Under the pieces are notes generated by a model that was not told the origin of the DNA, made no database searches, and worked only from the letters and a program-made list of their open reading frames with translations. From CADEDV01 sp964412375 (GTDB lineage: Bacteria; Bacteroidota; Bacteroidia; Chitinophagales; Chitinophagaceae), in NCBI GenBank assembly GCA_964412375.1, contig CAYPOD010000005.1:62001-126000 (forward strand): 64,000 bases of DNA. Direction: 5' to 3'. The translations under genes were made by a program, and so were the position numbers. Positions 18,833 through 28,144 of this stretch are shown piece after piece (within the stretch, counting starts at the first letter, position 1; each line of letters starts with the position of its first letter).

Positions 18833-18864
18833 TTTGGGCAATGGCTGCTATTCCGGTATTTTTG
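18833..18864 (+). promoter_or_regulatory. metG promoter of Bacteroidota type
   Basis: TTTG at 18833-18836 and TATTTTTG at 18857-18864 with 20 bases between them match the TTTG / TAnnTTTG consensus exactly, 26 bases before the metG ATG. Confidence 0.7.
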
Positions 18865-18890
18865 CAGGCTAATAAAGACAGCCTAATTAC

Positions 18891-20996
18891 ATGATGAATC
18901 CGAAACGATATTTGATCACTTCAGCACTTCCTTATGCCAACGGGCTAAAACATGTCGGGCATCTTGCAGGCGCCTATATACCTGCTGATATTTATGTCCG
19001 TTACCTGCGGGCACAAAAAAGAGATGTGGTTTTTGTGTGCGGCAGTGATGAACATGGCACAGCCATTCCTATCCAGGCAGCGAAAGAAGGAACTACGCCA
19101 AGGGCTATTATTGATAAGTATCACGAAGCAATGAAACAGGATTTTGAGGATTTGAGTATGAGCTTCGACATCTATCATCGTACCAGCGATCCATTGCATC
19201 ATGAAACAGCACAGGAGTTTTTTGCTTATTTGAATGACCGTGGCGAACTGGAAGTAAAAGAAACAGAACAATATTATGATGAAGAGGCAAAAACTTTCCT
19301 GGCTGACCGGTACATCAAGGGCACTTGTCCTAATTGCGGCAGCGACCGGGCTTTTGGCGACCAGTGTGAAACCTGTGGCAGAACATTAAGTCCTGATGAA
19401 TTGATCAACCCGGTAAGTACATTAAGCGGCAGACCACCGGTTAAGAAAAAAACATCGCATTGGTATCTGCCATTGGGCAAACATGAAGCGTTTTTAAGGC
19501 AATGGATCCTGGAGCAACACAAAGAAGACTGGAGGCCAACAGTTGTGGGTCAATGCAAAAGCTGGATAGAAGGCGGTTTGCAGTCAAGAGCCGTGACAAG
19601 AGATTTGGATTGGGGTATCAGGGTGCCTGTGAAAGATGCCGAAGGAAAAGTACTTTATGTCTGGTTTGATGCTCCTATCGGTTATATCAGCGCTACCAAA
19701 CAATGGGCTATTGATAATAAGAGGGACTGGAAACCCTATTGGCAAGATAAAGAGACAAAGCTTGTTCATTTCATCGGCAAAGACAATATTGTTTTTCATT
19801 GTATCATTTTTCCTGTGATGCTAAAATTGCACGGCTACATTTTACCGGACAATGTCCCCGCCAATGAGTTTCTGAATCTCGAAGGTGATAAAATGAGTAC
19901 CAGCCGCAATTGGAAACTCGACATGGGGGACTACATCAATGATTTTGTAAAAAAAGAGAATGGTGGTGGTCAGTGTGTGGATATGCTGCGCTATTACCTC
20001 ACACAAATAGCTCCGGAGACAAAAGACAGTGAATTTACCTGGAAAGGTTTCCAGGATGCCGTAAACAGTGAACTGGTTTCCATCTTTGGCAATTTTATAA
20101 ACCGAACCTGGGTACTGATGCATAAACTCTGCGGCGGTAAAGTGCCGAAACTGCATGAGGAGGTGCTTGATGACAATGATGCTGTCTTGATAGAAGAGAT
20201 CAAAAATGCAAAAGCAAGAATTGAAACTTTACTGGAAGGATATAAATTCAGAGAAGCTTTGTACGAAGTAATTGATCTTTCCCGTAAAGGCAATCAGTAC
20301 ATGCAGAAAAAAGAACCCTGGATCCAGGCAAAGAAGATTGCTGATGACCCGTCCGCACAGAAAAGCATAGATAACGCCATGCATCTTTGCCTGCAACTCA
20401 CGGCCAACCTTGCTATTTATATCAATCCGTTTTTACCTAATACCGCCAAAAGCATGTTGCACATGATGAAGGTGGTGGAAAAGATGCTGGATTGGGAAAA
20501 TGCCGGCAAGCTGAAACTGCTGAGTGTAGGGTATAGTTTAAGGGAACCGCAGTTGTTGTTCCGGAAAATTGAAGATGCAGAGATCATATACCAGGCAGAA
20601 AAATTAAAAGCAGGTATGATTAAACCCGATTCACCTCAAATGGAAAACACAAAACCAGCAACCGGCAAACCGGAAATTGTTTATGACGATTTTGCCAAAC
20701 TCGAACTCAAAGCAGGTACGGTCACGGCTTGTAGTAAAGTGGAAAAGGCAGATAAACTGTTGAAATTGGAAGTTGATCTTGGCACAGAAAAACGAACCAT
20801 TGTTTCCGGCATCGCATTGCATTATTCCCCGGAAGAAATGGTAGGTAAACAGGTGATCGTTGTCACCAACCTGGCGCCGAGAAAAATGAAAGGTATCGAA
20901 AGCCAGGGGATGATACTTACAGCCGAAGACAGTGATGGCAAACTACAATTATTGAAGCCTGAAAACCCGGTTACTCCTGGTTCCGGCGTAAGTTAA
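18891..20996 (+). CDS. metG: Methionyl-tRNA synthetase
   Basis: MetRS charges initiator and elongator tRNA-Met. The 701-residue enzyme has the class I HIGH-like motif in ANGLKHVGHLAGAY, a zinc knuckle with CPNC and CETC near residues 142-165, the KMSTS motif in DKMSTSRNWKL near 335, an anticodon-binding helical domain and an appended C-terminal tRNA-binding (EMAP/Trbp111-like) domain from about residue 595 (LELKAGTVTACSKVEKADKL, NLAPRKMKGIESQGM). Two ATG codons stand in tandem at 18891 and 18894; either may be used. It is followed by a strong hairpin terminator. Confidence 0.97.
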   Translation: MMNPKRYLITSALPYANGLKHVGHLAGAYIPADIYVRYLRAQKRDVVFVCGSDEHGTAIPIQAAKEGTTPRAIIDKYHEAMKQDFEDLSMSFDIYHRTSDPLHHETAQEFFAYLNDRGELEVKETEQYYDEEAKTFLADRYIKGTCPNCGSDRAFGDQCETCGRTLSPDELINPVSTLSGRPPVKKKTSHWYLPLGKHEAFLRQWILEQHKEDWRPTVVGQCKSWIEGGLQSRAVTRDLDWGIRVPVKDAEGKVLYVWFDAPIGYISATKQWAIDNKRDWKPYWQDKETKLVHFIGKDNIVFHCIIFPVMLKLHGYILPDNVPANEFLNLEGDKMSTSRNWKLDMGDYINDFVKKENGGGQCVDMLRYYLTQIAPETKDSEFTWKGFQDAVNSELVSIFGNFINRTWVLMHKLCGGKVPKLHEEVLDDNDAVLIEEIKNAKARIETLLEGYKFREALYEVIDLSRKGNQYMQKKEPWIQAKKIADDPSAQKSIDNAMHLCLQLTANLAIYINPFLPNTAKSMLHMMKVVEKMLDWENAGKLKLLSVGYSLREPQLLFRKIEDAEIIYQAEKLKAGMIKPDSPQMENTKPATGKPEIVYDDFAKLELKAGTVTACSKVEKADKLLKLEVDLGTEKRTIVSGIALHYSPEEMVGKQVIVVTNLAPRKMKGIESQGMILTAEDSDGKLQLLKPENPVTPGSGVS

Positions 20997-21014
20997 CCGG
21001 TTATTTTATGCAGA

Positions 21015-21048
21015 AAAAACCCGCTGTTCGTATACATGGCGGGTTTTT
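21015..21048. terminator. Intrinsic terminator after metG
   Basis: AAAAACCCGC (21015-21024) and GCGGGTTTTT (21039-21048) form a ten-pair stem with a 14-base loop; the T-run is part of the stem. It can work in both directions and isolates metG from the following gene. Confidence 0.85.
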
Positions 21049-21102
21049 CATTTTACAGAAGGGTTTATTTGAGTAATTTTAGGATTAAATACACTCCGCA
21101 CC

Positions 21103-24100
21103 TTGCCTGTAATTCGCATCGGAAAAAAACTGTTGAAGATCGTCTGGATCTGTTTGGGCGTTGTGCTGACCCTGCTGATCGCTTTTCACTTTTGGTTTGT
21201 CTACCATGCTGAGGAAATTATTCAGGATATGGTGGAAACCCGGTCTAATGGCCGCCTGAAACTGGAAGTAGAAAAATTCAGGTTTAATTGGTTCACTAAA
21301 CGAATGGAACTGCGTCATGCAGTTTTTTACAGCACAGATACCACCACAGCCGGTACAGCCTATCGTTTTGAAGTTAAGAATATCAGGGTGAGAGCCAAAG
21401 CAATCTGGCCCCTCGTTTTTGAAGATAAAGTGCTTATCAATGAACTGATCCTGTTAGAACCGGATATAACGGTGACGCGGCTGCGAACTTCAAATGACAG
21501 CTCAAAGGGAGATAATGTTTCGGTGACCAATGAAATGGGCCGCATCTATAATTCCATCCAGGATGCGCTGCAGGTGCTGCAGGTTAAAAAATTTAACCTG
21601 GAGAATGCTTCTTTTACACTTGTCAACAAGATCAAACCGGAACAACAACCGGTTGTGATCAACTATATTGATCTGGGGATTGACAACCTTACTGTTGATA
21701 CTGCCCGGTTAACCGGAAAAGAAAAGATCTTTTTCAGTGATAATGTATTTGCCCGTTCCCGTAACCAGGATATATTATTTCCGGACGGGAGACACCGGCT
21801 TAGTTTTCGGCATTTCAGGATCAATATTGAAAAGAAAATGGTGGAGTTTGACAGTTGCACCATTGCAGCATTGAAAACAGATAAACAGCCAACCGGTTTC
21901 AGCATTTTCTTTGACAGGTTACAGATGACCAATATAGATTTTGATACACTGTATCATGCAGAGATGATCAAAGCCGATTCTGTGTATTGTGTTAACCCGC
22001 ATTTTAGCTTGACTGCTGATCTGGATCAGCGGAAAAAGGAAAGTGAAAACCGGCAAAGGCTGGATGAGATCATCCGCAAGCTCACCGGTGATCTGCAGCT
22101 CAACTTTGTGGTGGTGAATAATGCCAGTTTTGACATTAATACTGTTCGGAATGGCCAGCCCAGTTCGTTTACCTCGCAACACAATAATTTTGAAATGCAG
22201 GGGCTTCATATTGACAATGATGCGACGAAGCCGCTACGGGTGGAACGGTTTGCCATGGCTGTCAGAAATTATGAAAATTTTCTCCGGGACAGCCTTTATT
22301 CTTTGCAGTTTGACAGCATCCATGTGAATAATGATAAGATTTACCTGAATAATTTTTCTTTTCAGCACCTGGAAAAAGGCAGGCCTGTAAACAGCTTTAA
22401 TGTTCCCCGTTTTCAATTGACAGGATTATCCTGGGATGACCTTTTGTTTGAACGAAAATTAAAAGCTGCTGAAGCCACTTTGTTCAACCCGGAGATCAGC
22501 TATACCGAACCTGCAGCAAGAAACCGCAGGCAAACTAAACGTAATGTCTTTGATATATTGGCAGAAATGAATGAAGTGCTGATGCTGGAGGATATGAATG
22601 TTATAAATGGAAACATAAAGCTTCGTCTAAGCGGGGGTATGGCGATGGAATTGCACAGGGCTACCATGTCGGTGGAAAGCCGTGACTTATTAGTGGCGAA
22701 TAAGCTTTCAGGTATTCGGCGTTCAGTAAACTATCTTGACTTTGACGAGGGAGTTTTTCGTTTCAATGATTTTACGGTCAAACTTGACAGCACCAACTAT
22801 TCCGGAATCACTAGTCGCTTTAATGCCGCTTCAGTATCTGTTAGCAATGATACCGGAACGTTTCGTGCAAATGCCAGGGGGGTGGGGATGAATGAAATAT
22901 TCATTAATGAAGCTACCGGTGATATCAGTATTGGCGGAATTTCCTGGCAAAACGCCGATGTGCACCTGTTGATGCAGGCATTGTCTGAACCACCGGCGGG
23001 AGCTTCTTTTATAAGCCTCACGGATATTAACGGAAAGAATACACGACTAAATTCAATGATTGGCGGGAAACGGACAACAGCATTGCTGGAAACAATAAAG
23101 GCTAAAGCTTTTTTGCTAAAACCCGGTGCGAAACCGGTTATTGCGGAAGCATCTCTTGCAGGAAAAGCTGTTGCTGTGAAAGACAGCGCCTCTTCATTGA
23201 GTATTGAATCTTTTGGCTTCAACGACGGTGCATATTCGTGGGTGAATAATGCCAGCTATGCAGGTAAACGTAATGGTGACTCCACTGTTGTGCGGGTTCC
23301 CAGTCTGACATTCATCCCGCAAATACAGTCCCTGATTGAAGGTAAAATTATAGCCGGGAATATAAATTTTCTGCGACCTGTCATTGCTATTCATACCGGG
23401 AACAATAATACAGCAGCACCCGCATTTTTTTTCCCTGAAGGAAAAATGGATAAAATCGTCATCCGGGAACCTGTCATCAACTATTCAAAAAAGAAGCAAG
23501 ATCGCAACACCCGGTGGAACTGGGATGGAAGCAACAGCAGTAATAACTCCATCGTATTGATGGATGTTGCAACAGACAGTACCACACTTTCAGCAAAGCA
23601 GTTGTATTTGTCATTGCAGCATTTCAGCATGGAAAATGCACAAGGCAGAAGCTTCACTACTGGCAAGGGCGAAGTGACTGGTTTATTGCAGGATTTCTCG
23701 TTGTCAAAAAAACTGGGTCAGCCGGTTTACTGGCAAGGCAGTGTGGCTTCGCTGGAAGGCAATAATCTTGAAGCAGAAAGTATCGGAAAAAATAACGGCA
23801 CGCTGCGGTTGAACACAGTGGCGCTAAAAGATTTTACGATTAATTCCAATACTATCAAAAACCTGCCTGACCTGGTGAGTCAAAACAAGCAATTCAGATT
23901 GCAGCAATTCAACGGGTATTATGCTACTGCTTCTGATCGTTTTGAGTGGTTCAATGCCAGCTATGATAAAAAGGATTTTCGTTTATTGCTTGATTCATTT
24001 CGCTACAGGCCTGTGCAGGAACAGGTAGATTTTGTAAAGACCAGCAAATTCCAGTCGGATTATATCCGGGTGAACACCGGGGCTGTGATGATAGGCCCGT

Positions 24101-24942
24101 TTGATATTGAAAAATATATCCGGGACACGGTAGTGACCGCTGGTGTAGTGAATGTTGCGGATATCAAATTTTCCGATTTCAGGGATAACCGGTTGCCATT
24201 CAGACACGGAGTCATCAAACCGCTTCTCACAGACAGGATAAAATCTATTCCTTTCAAAATCAGCATTGACAGTATCCTGCTTCACAATGTTACGCTGGCG
24301 TATACTGAAACGGAACCCAGGAAGGGCATGCAAGCCACTTTAAATGTTTCAAACCTTGATCTGAAGTTTAACCCGGTTCGCAATTATAATCTTAAAGAGA
24401 CGGATAGTCTATTGATCCTGGCGTCAGGAAAACTGATGGATTCAGCAGAGGTGATACTGAAAGTGAAAGAATCGTATGCAGATTCATTATCAGGTTTTTT
24501 GCTCACTGCCAGAATTGGCAGCTCAGCTATGCAGATACTGAACCCCGTGCTGGAACCTCTTGCCAATGTGAAACTCCGTTCGGGGTTTCTCGACAGTCTT
24601 CATATGCGGGTGAATGGCGATGAATATATGGCATGGGGTGAAATGCAAATGAATTACCGTGACCTGAAAATTCAATTACTCACCCGTCCCGGAAAAGAAA
24701 AGCCCGCCGGAAAAATGCTGAATTTTCTTGTCAACACATTTGTGATAAAAAATAATAACAAAGGAAAATCAGCTGATGTATTCTTCATACGCCATCGGGA
24801 CAGGTCTTCTATAAATTATCTGATTAAGATCCTTCTCAGCGGGGTAAACAGCAGCATTGGTGTGAAAAGCACTAAGAAAAATCTTCGTTCATGGAAAAAA
24901 CAGGTGCAACGGCGCAACCTCCCGCCTTTTGAATACGATTAG
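21103..24942 (+). CDS. AsmA-like giant membrane-anchored protein
   Basis: A 1279-residue protein with one N-terminal membrane segment (about residues 12-34) and an otherwise large, beta-rich body with regularly spaced short strands (for example VLINELILLEPDITV, LDNVTLAYTETEP-like turns and LNVSNLDLKFNP). This build is typical of the AsmA/TamB/YhdP group, thought to form long hydrophobic grooves that carry lipids between inner and outer membrane; assignment to that group is by architecture and motifs such as the ISNSGRLKLEVEKFRF-like start after the anchor (actual text RSNGRLKLEVEKFRFNW). The start is TTG at 21103; the next ATG would lose the anchor. It leads a unit with an OB-fold protein (22 bases on) and a YceI protein, both likely envelope proteins. 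Confidence 0.75.
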   Translation: MPVIRIGKKLLKIVWICLGVVLTLLIAFHFWFVYHAEEIIQDMVETRSNGRLKLEVEKFRFNWFTKRMELRHAVFYSTDTTTAGTAYRFEVKNIRVRAKAIWPLVFEDKVLINELILLEPDITVTRLRTSNDSSKGDNVSVTNEMGRIYNSIQDALQVLQVKKFNLENASFTLVNKIKPEQQPVVINYIDLGIDNLTVDTARLTGKEKIFFSDNVFARSRNQDILFPDGRHRLSFRHFRINIEKKMVEFDSCTIAALKTDKQPTGFSIFFDRLQMTNIDFDTLYHAEMIKADSVYCVNPHFSLTADLDQRKKESENRQRLDEIIRKLTGDLQLNFVVVNNASFDINTVRNGQPSSFTSQHNNFEMQGLHIDNDATKPLRVERFAMAVRNYENFLRDSLYSLQFDSIHVNNDKIYLNNFSFQHLEKGRPVNSFNVPRFQLTGLSWDDLLFERKLKAAEATLFNPEISYTEPAARNRRQTKRNVFDILAEMNEVLMLEDMNVINGNIKLRLSGGMAMELHRATMSVESRDLLVANKLSGIRRSVNYLDFDEGVFRFNDFTVKLDSTNYSGITSRFNAASVSVSNDTGTFRANARGVGMNEIFINEATGDISIGGISWQNADVHLLMQALSEPPAGASFISLTDINGKNTRLNSMIGGKRTTALLETIKAKAFLLKPGAKPVIAEASLAGKAVAVKDSASSLSIESFGFNDGAYSWVNNASYAGKRNGDSTVVRVPSLTFIPQIQSLIEGKIIAGNINFLRPVIAIHTGNNNTAAPAFFFPEGKMDKIVIREPVINYSKKKQDRNTRWNWDGSNSSNNSIVLMDVATDSTTLSAKQLYLSLQHFSMENAQGRSFTTGKGEVTGLLQDFSLSKKLGQPVYWQGSVASLEGNNLEAESIGKNNGTLRLNTVALKDFTINSNTIKNLPDLVSQNKQFRLQQFNGYYATASDRFEWFNASYDKKDFRLLLDSFRYRPVQEQVDFVKTSKFQSDYIRVNTGAVMIGPFDIEKYIRDTVVTAGVVNVADIKFSDFRDNRLPFRHGVIKPLLTDRIKSIPFKISIDSILLHNVTLAYTETEPRKGMQATLNVSNLDLKFNPVRNYNLKETDSLLILASGKLMDSAEVILKVKESYADSLSGFLLTARIGSSAMQILNPVLEPLANVKLRSGFLDSLHMRVNGDEYMAWGEMQMNYRDLKIQLLTRPGKEKPAGKMLNFLVNTFVIKNNNKGKSADVFFIRHRDRSSINYLIKILLSGVNSSIGVKSTKKNLRSWKKQVQRRNLPPFEYD

Positions 24943-24964
24943 CAGGTGTATGTGACTCCCTGGT

Positions 24965-25417
24965 ATGAATCGTAAAAAAATTATCTGGCTGGTTATCGTC
25001 TTCGTTGCTGCAGCAGTTGCCTGGTATGCTTACAGTGAATACAACCGTACACACAGAGATCTTTATACCCTTCAGGCCGATTTTACTGTCACTGCTGCCG
25101 CAATTGCTGAAGCATATGAAAAGGGGGAAACAGCAGCTGCTTCAAAGTTCAACGATAAGATCATAGATGTGAATGGCGTGGTAAAAAGAACAGAAAAAGA
25201 TGAGAAAGATGACTATACAGTGATTCTGGATGCGGGAGGCTCATCTTCAGTCCGGTGTTTGGTAGATACTGCCTACCGGCAGGAAGCAGCCAATTTGCAA
25301 CCGGGAATATCAACTGTAGTGAGAGGCGTTTGCACAGGATTTATCAGGGATGAACTGGGGCTTGGCTCAGACGTCATTCTCAACCGCTGTGTAATTATTA
25401 AAAAAGAATACAAATGA
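24965..25417 (+). CDS. Membrane-anchored OB-fold protein, tRNA_anti-like
   Basis: A 150-residue protein with an N-terminal hydrophobic segment (about residues 6-22) and a C-terminal OB-fold of the tRNA_anti-like type: KIIDVNGVVKRTEKD, YTVILDAGGSSSVRCLVD, LQPGISTVVRGVCTG. Despite the domain name, such proteins are not known to bind tRNA, and the N-terminal anchor puts this one in the periplasm. It starts 22 bases after the AsmA-like gene and its stop overlaps the YceI start as ATGA, so translation is coupled. Ligand unknown; the neighbours suggest envelope lipid work. Confidence 0.8.
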   Translation: MNRKKIIWLVIVFVAAAVAWYAYSEYNRTHRDLYTLQADFTVTAAAIAEAYEKGETAAASKFNDKIIDVNGVVKRTEKDEKDDYTVILDAGGSSSVRCLVDTAYRQEAANLQPGISTVVRGVCTGFIRDELGLGSDVILNRCVIIKKEYK

Positions 25418-25971
25418 GCCGGATAATATACCTGGCATTTTTTTGTGTGTGTTGTATATCTGCTGCCGGGCAGGAAAAATTTTTTACAAAATCAGGCAAG
25501 ATTTCTTTTTTCTCATCCACTTCATTAGAAGATATTGAGGCAATCAACAAGGCAGTGTCGGTAATCCTGGATGCACAATCCGGTGAATTGCGTTTTTCAA
25601 TGCTAATAAAAGGATTTGAGTTTAAAAAAGCGCTGATGCAGGAGCATTTCAATAGGGATTATATGGAAAGTGACAAATTTCCGAAATCAGCATTCAAAGG
25701 AGAGATCATAAATAACAGTGCTGTGAATTATTCGCAGAATGGCTCCTATCCGGTGACGGTGAAAGGCAGCCTTACAATTCATGGCGTCACGAAAGATGTG
25801 CAAACAGCAGGAAACCTGGTCATAAAAGACGGGAAAATCACTGCAACTGCTGTTTTTGATGTGCTGGTGGCAGACTATAATATTACCATTCCACGCATTC
25901 ACAGGAATAATATCGCTAAGAGCATCCGTATTACAGTTGATTGTATGCTGCAGCCACTTGCGTCTTCCTGA
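25414..25971 (+). CDS. YceI-family periplasmic lipid-binding protein
   Basis: YceI proteins are lipocalin-like barrels that bind isoprenoid or other long-chain lipids. The 185-residue product has a signal peptide (residues 1-20, ending near AAG), SGKISFFSSTSLEDIEA, the family pattern FNRDYMESDKFPKSAFKGEI, and VTVKGSLTIHGVTKDV, followed by the last strands. It overlaps the OB-fold gene by four bases. YceI beside an AsmA-like protein is suggestive of a shared lipid pathway, which is inference from position. Confidence 0.9.
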   Translation: MSRIIYLAFFCVCCISAAGQEKFFTKSGKISFFSSTSLEDIEAINKAVSVILDAQSGELRFSMLIKGFEFKKALMQEHFNRDYMESDKFPKSAFKGEIINNSAVNYSQNGSYPVTVKGSLTIHGVTKDVQTAGNLVIKDGKITATAVFDVLVADYNITIPRIHRNNIAKSIRITVDCMLQPLASS

Positions 25972-25973
25972 AA

Positions 25974-27842
25974 CTAAATATTGATGCTGACAGGCATTTG
26001 CACTTCCAGGGTGCAGCCGTTACCGGGTGAAGAAATAATGCTGATCTTGCCATTGAAGGCTTCAACACGGCTCATAATGTTTACCAGCCCGATCCCCTTT
26101 TTCTTTTGTTTCACATCAAAGCCTTTACCGTCATCACTGATAAGGAGGTGAATATTGCTGCCGGTTTCATTCAGCAGAATTTTAACCGAATCTGCCTGTG
26201 CATATTTGATGATGTTACTGGTTTGCTCCTGTATGATGCGGAAAAGCATCAGTTGCTGATCTTCGGATAACTTTTCTGTTACACGCTGGTTGAATTTAAA
26301 TTCCACTTCTAGTTTCTCCAGTGTCCGCATATTGTATACAATGTCTTCCACACATTCTTTCAGACCTATTGATTTGACAAGTGAAGTGCTGAGAACTTTT
26401 GACAGTTTGCGTATCTCTTCTAATGCCAGTGTTTGATATTCTATTGCTTTTTCCAATAACCCGGTTCGCTGTTCCGGATCTTTTAGTGCCGAATTCATGA
26501 ACAGCCTGGCACTGATCAGTATCTGGTTTACATTATCATGCAGTTCGCGGCTGATATTGTTTCTTTCCTGCTCCTGCGCAATGATGGATGCCTGGCTCAG
26601 TTGTTTTTGTTTTTGAATTTCTTTGTTTATAAGTTTTTGTTCCAGCAATTTCCGTTCAGTCAGGTCCTGTATGGCGCCTATAACCCGCACAGGTTTTTCA
26701 TTGCGGTATAGGATAATGCCTTTATCCAGCAGGTATTTGTATTCACCGTCGGCACATAAAAAACGATATTCATCCTGCCATCCTGCCTTACCTGTTTCGA
26801 TACAATTGCGTACATGATACCTCACCCTTTCCCTGTCTTCGGGATGGGTTCGTTCAAACCACCAGTCAAGGTCAGGCGAAATTTCATGTTCTGAATATCC
26901 TGAAAGGGCTTTAAAGGCATCACTCCGGTATATTTCATTGGTCTGCAGGTCAAGATCCCATATGGCATCAGAGGCCACCTGCCCGGCATAGTATAGCCTT
27001 TCATTTGTTTTGCGCAGTTCCTCTTCTGACCTTTTTTTCCCGGAAATGTCAGAAAAAGAAATGGCCACTGCATAGGGTTTTTCGTCAGCCTGGTTGAATA
27101 CGGGCTGACTCGTAAGTTGCAGCCATACGAGTTTTCCTGACCTTGTCTTGATCCCCATCACCACATTCCGGTAAGATTGGCCGGTACGCAAGGTTAAAAC
27201 GGCTGGCATTTCATCAAATAAGAAATCACTGCCATCAGGATGAATAGCTTTCCAGCGATCAGGATTGGGAAACGTTTGCAGTAGTTCTGCTTCGGGTATT
27301 TCGAGAATTTCCGCTGCCCGGCTGTTACAAGCTTCTATCTTTCCTGACCTGCTCATCATCAGTACTCCATCCGTAAGGGTGTTTACCAATGTTTCATATT
27401 TATGCTCGGTCATAGCTGCCTGCTCTTCTCTTGCTTTAAGGTCGCTGATGTTGTGGGCAATGATCAATATGGCAACAGGTTGTTCGTATTCATTTATAAT
27501 GAAATTGGCAGCGCAACGCAGGTAAATGTGTTGCCCGTCATGGCGATGGTAAATGACCTCTCCCGACCAGTAACGCTGGCGGATTAGGTTCTCTTTCATT
27601 TTCTCCGGCGAACTGTTGACAAACTCAAGATCAACCAGCTCAAACAAATTTCTTCCCATGGCGCCGGGTCTTTTATGCAAAGCTTCGGCAACCCCGTTCC
27701 AGCCGGTAATATTCAATTCCAGGTCTGTTTGTATAACAGCATCGTTCAGGTGAAAAAGTTCCTCTGCTTGTGCAGTGGTGGCTTTATGTATCACTAAGAG
27801 GTGATCTGGGCTTTTAAATTTGGTTACAGTTTTGCCTTGCAT
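25974..27842 (-). CDS. Three-PAS sensor histidine kinase, orphan
   Basis: The 622-residue protein has no membrane segment. Three PAS units (about residues 25-135, 145-270 and 285-400; the third with the PAC motif YRFLCADGEYKYLLDKG) precede a HisKA_3 phosphoacceptor helix with ISRELHDNVNQILISARL near residue 433 and an HATPase domain (ISDDGKGFDV, KKGIGLVNIMSRVEAF). This is a NarX/DegS-type kinase that should partner with a LuxR-type response regulator, but none is adjacent. It probably reads an intracellular or redox cue. It ends two bases from the stop of the opposing YceI gene. Confidence 0.92.
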   Translation of the reverse strand: MQGKTVTKFKSPDHLLVIHKATTAQAEELFHLNDAVIQTDLELNITGWNGVAEALHKRPGAMGRNLFELVDLEFVNSSPEKMKENLIRQRYWSGEVIYHRHDGQHIYLRCAANFIINEYEQPVAILIIAHNISDLKAREEQAAMTEHKYETLVNTLTDGVLMMSRSGKIEACNSRAAEILEIPEAELLQTFPNPDRWKAIHPDGSDFLFDEMPAVLTLRTGQSYRNVVMGIKTRSGKLVWLQLTSQPVFNQADEKPYAVAISFSDISGKKRSEEELRKTNERLYYAGQVASDAIWDLDLQTNEIYRSDAFKALSGYSEHEISPDLDWWFERTHPEDRERVRYHVRNCIETGKAGWQDEYRFLCADGEYKYLLDKGIILYRNEKPVRVIGAIQDLTERKLLEQKLINKEIQKQKQLSQASIIAQEQERNNISRELHDNVNQILISARLFMNSALKDPEQRTGLLEKAIEYQTLALEEIRKLSKVLSTSLVKSIGLKECVEDIVYNMRTLEKLEVEFKFNQRVTEKLSEDQQLMLFRIIQEQTSNIIKYAQADSVKILLNETGSNIHLLISDDGKGFDVKQKKKGIGLVNIMSRVEAFNGKISIISSPGNGCTLEVQMPVSINI

Positions 27843-28144
27843 AGGATTTGCCTGGATTTTCTTTGGGTAAAGACCAATAGTACTGTAGTAAAACAGTCGC
27901 TTAAAGTAGAAACTTTACCCTATGACTGCAAAGGAATTACACCTGTTTCTATTCCGAATTCGTAAAAGCCCGGCATTTTTGAATAGGAAAAACACCTGTG
28001 CAAAAAACCGCAAAATGGAAAGATATCTGCTTATTATGAGCTGAACCTGAACCCTGCTAAGGGTTTCAGCCGCAACATAGTTGCTTAACCAAAATCCCTT
28101 AACTTCGACTATCGAATAGTTGCATAACTAACTAATTTTATCAC
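27843..28144. other. Divergent control region, kinase / FadN-type gene
   Basis: About 300 bases with no gene. It holds a hairpin at 28040-28070 (GCTGA...TCAGC outside, AACCCT/AGGGTT inside) and two TAGTT-N4-AACYA palindromes at 28078-28091 and 28117-28130, all nearer to the FadN-type gene. Confidence 0.5.
28078..28130. promoter_or_regulatory. Two MarR-like palindromes before the FadN-type gene
   Basis: TAGTT-GCTT-AACCA (28078-28091) and TAGTT-GCAT-AACTA (28117-28130) start 39 bases apart; the second is a perfect palindrome with a four-base spacer and ends 14 bases before the ATG. The 13-mers ATAGTTGCWTAAC match but for one base. The shape fits a MarR-type repressor site; the regulator is not in the window. 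Confidence 0.4.
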
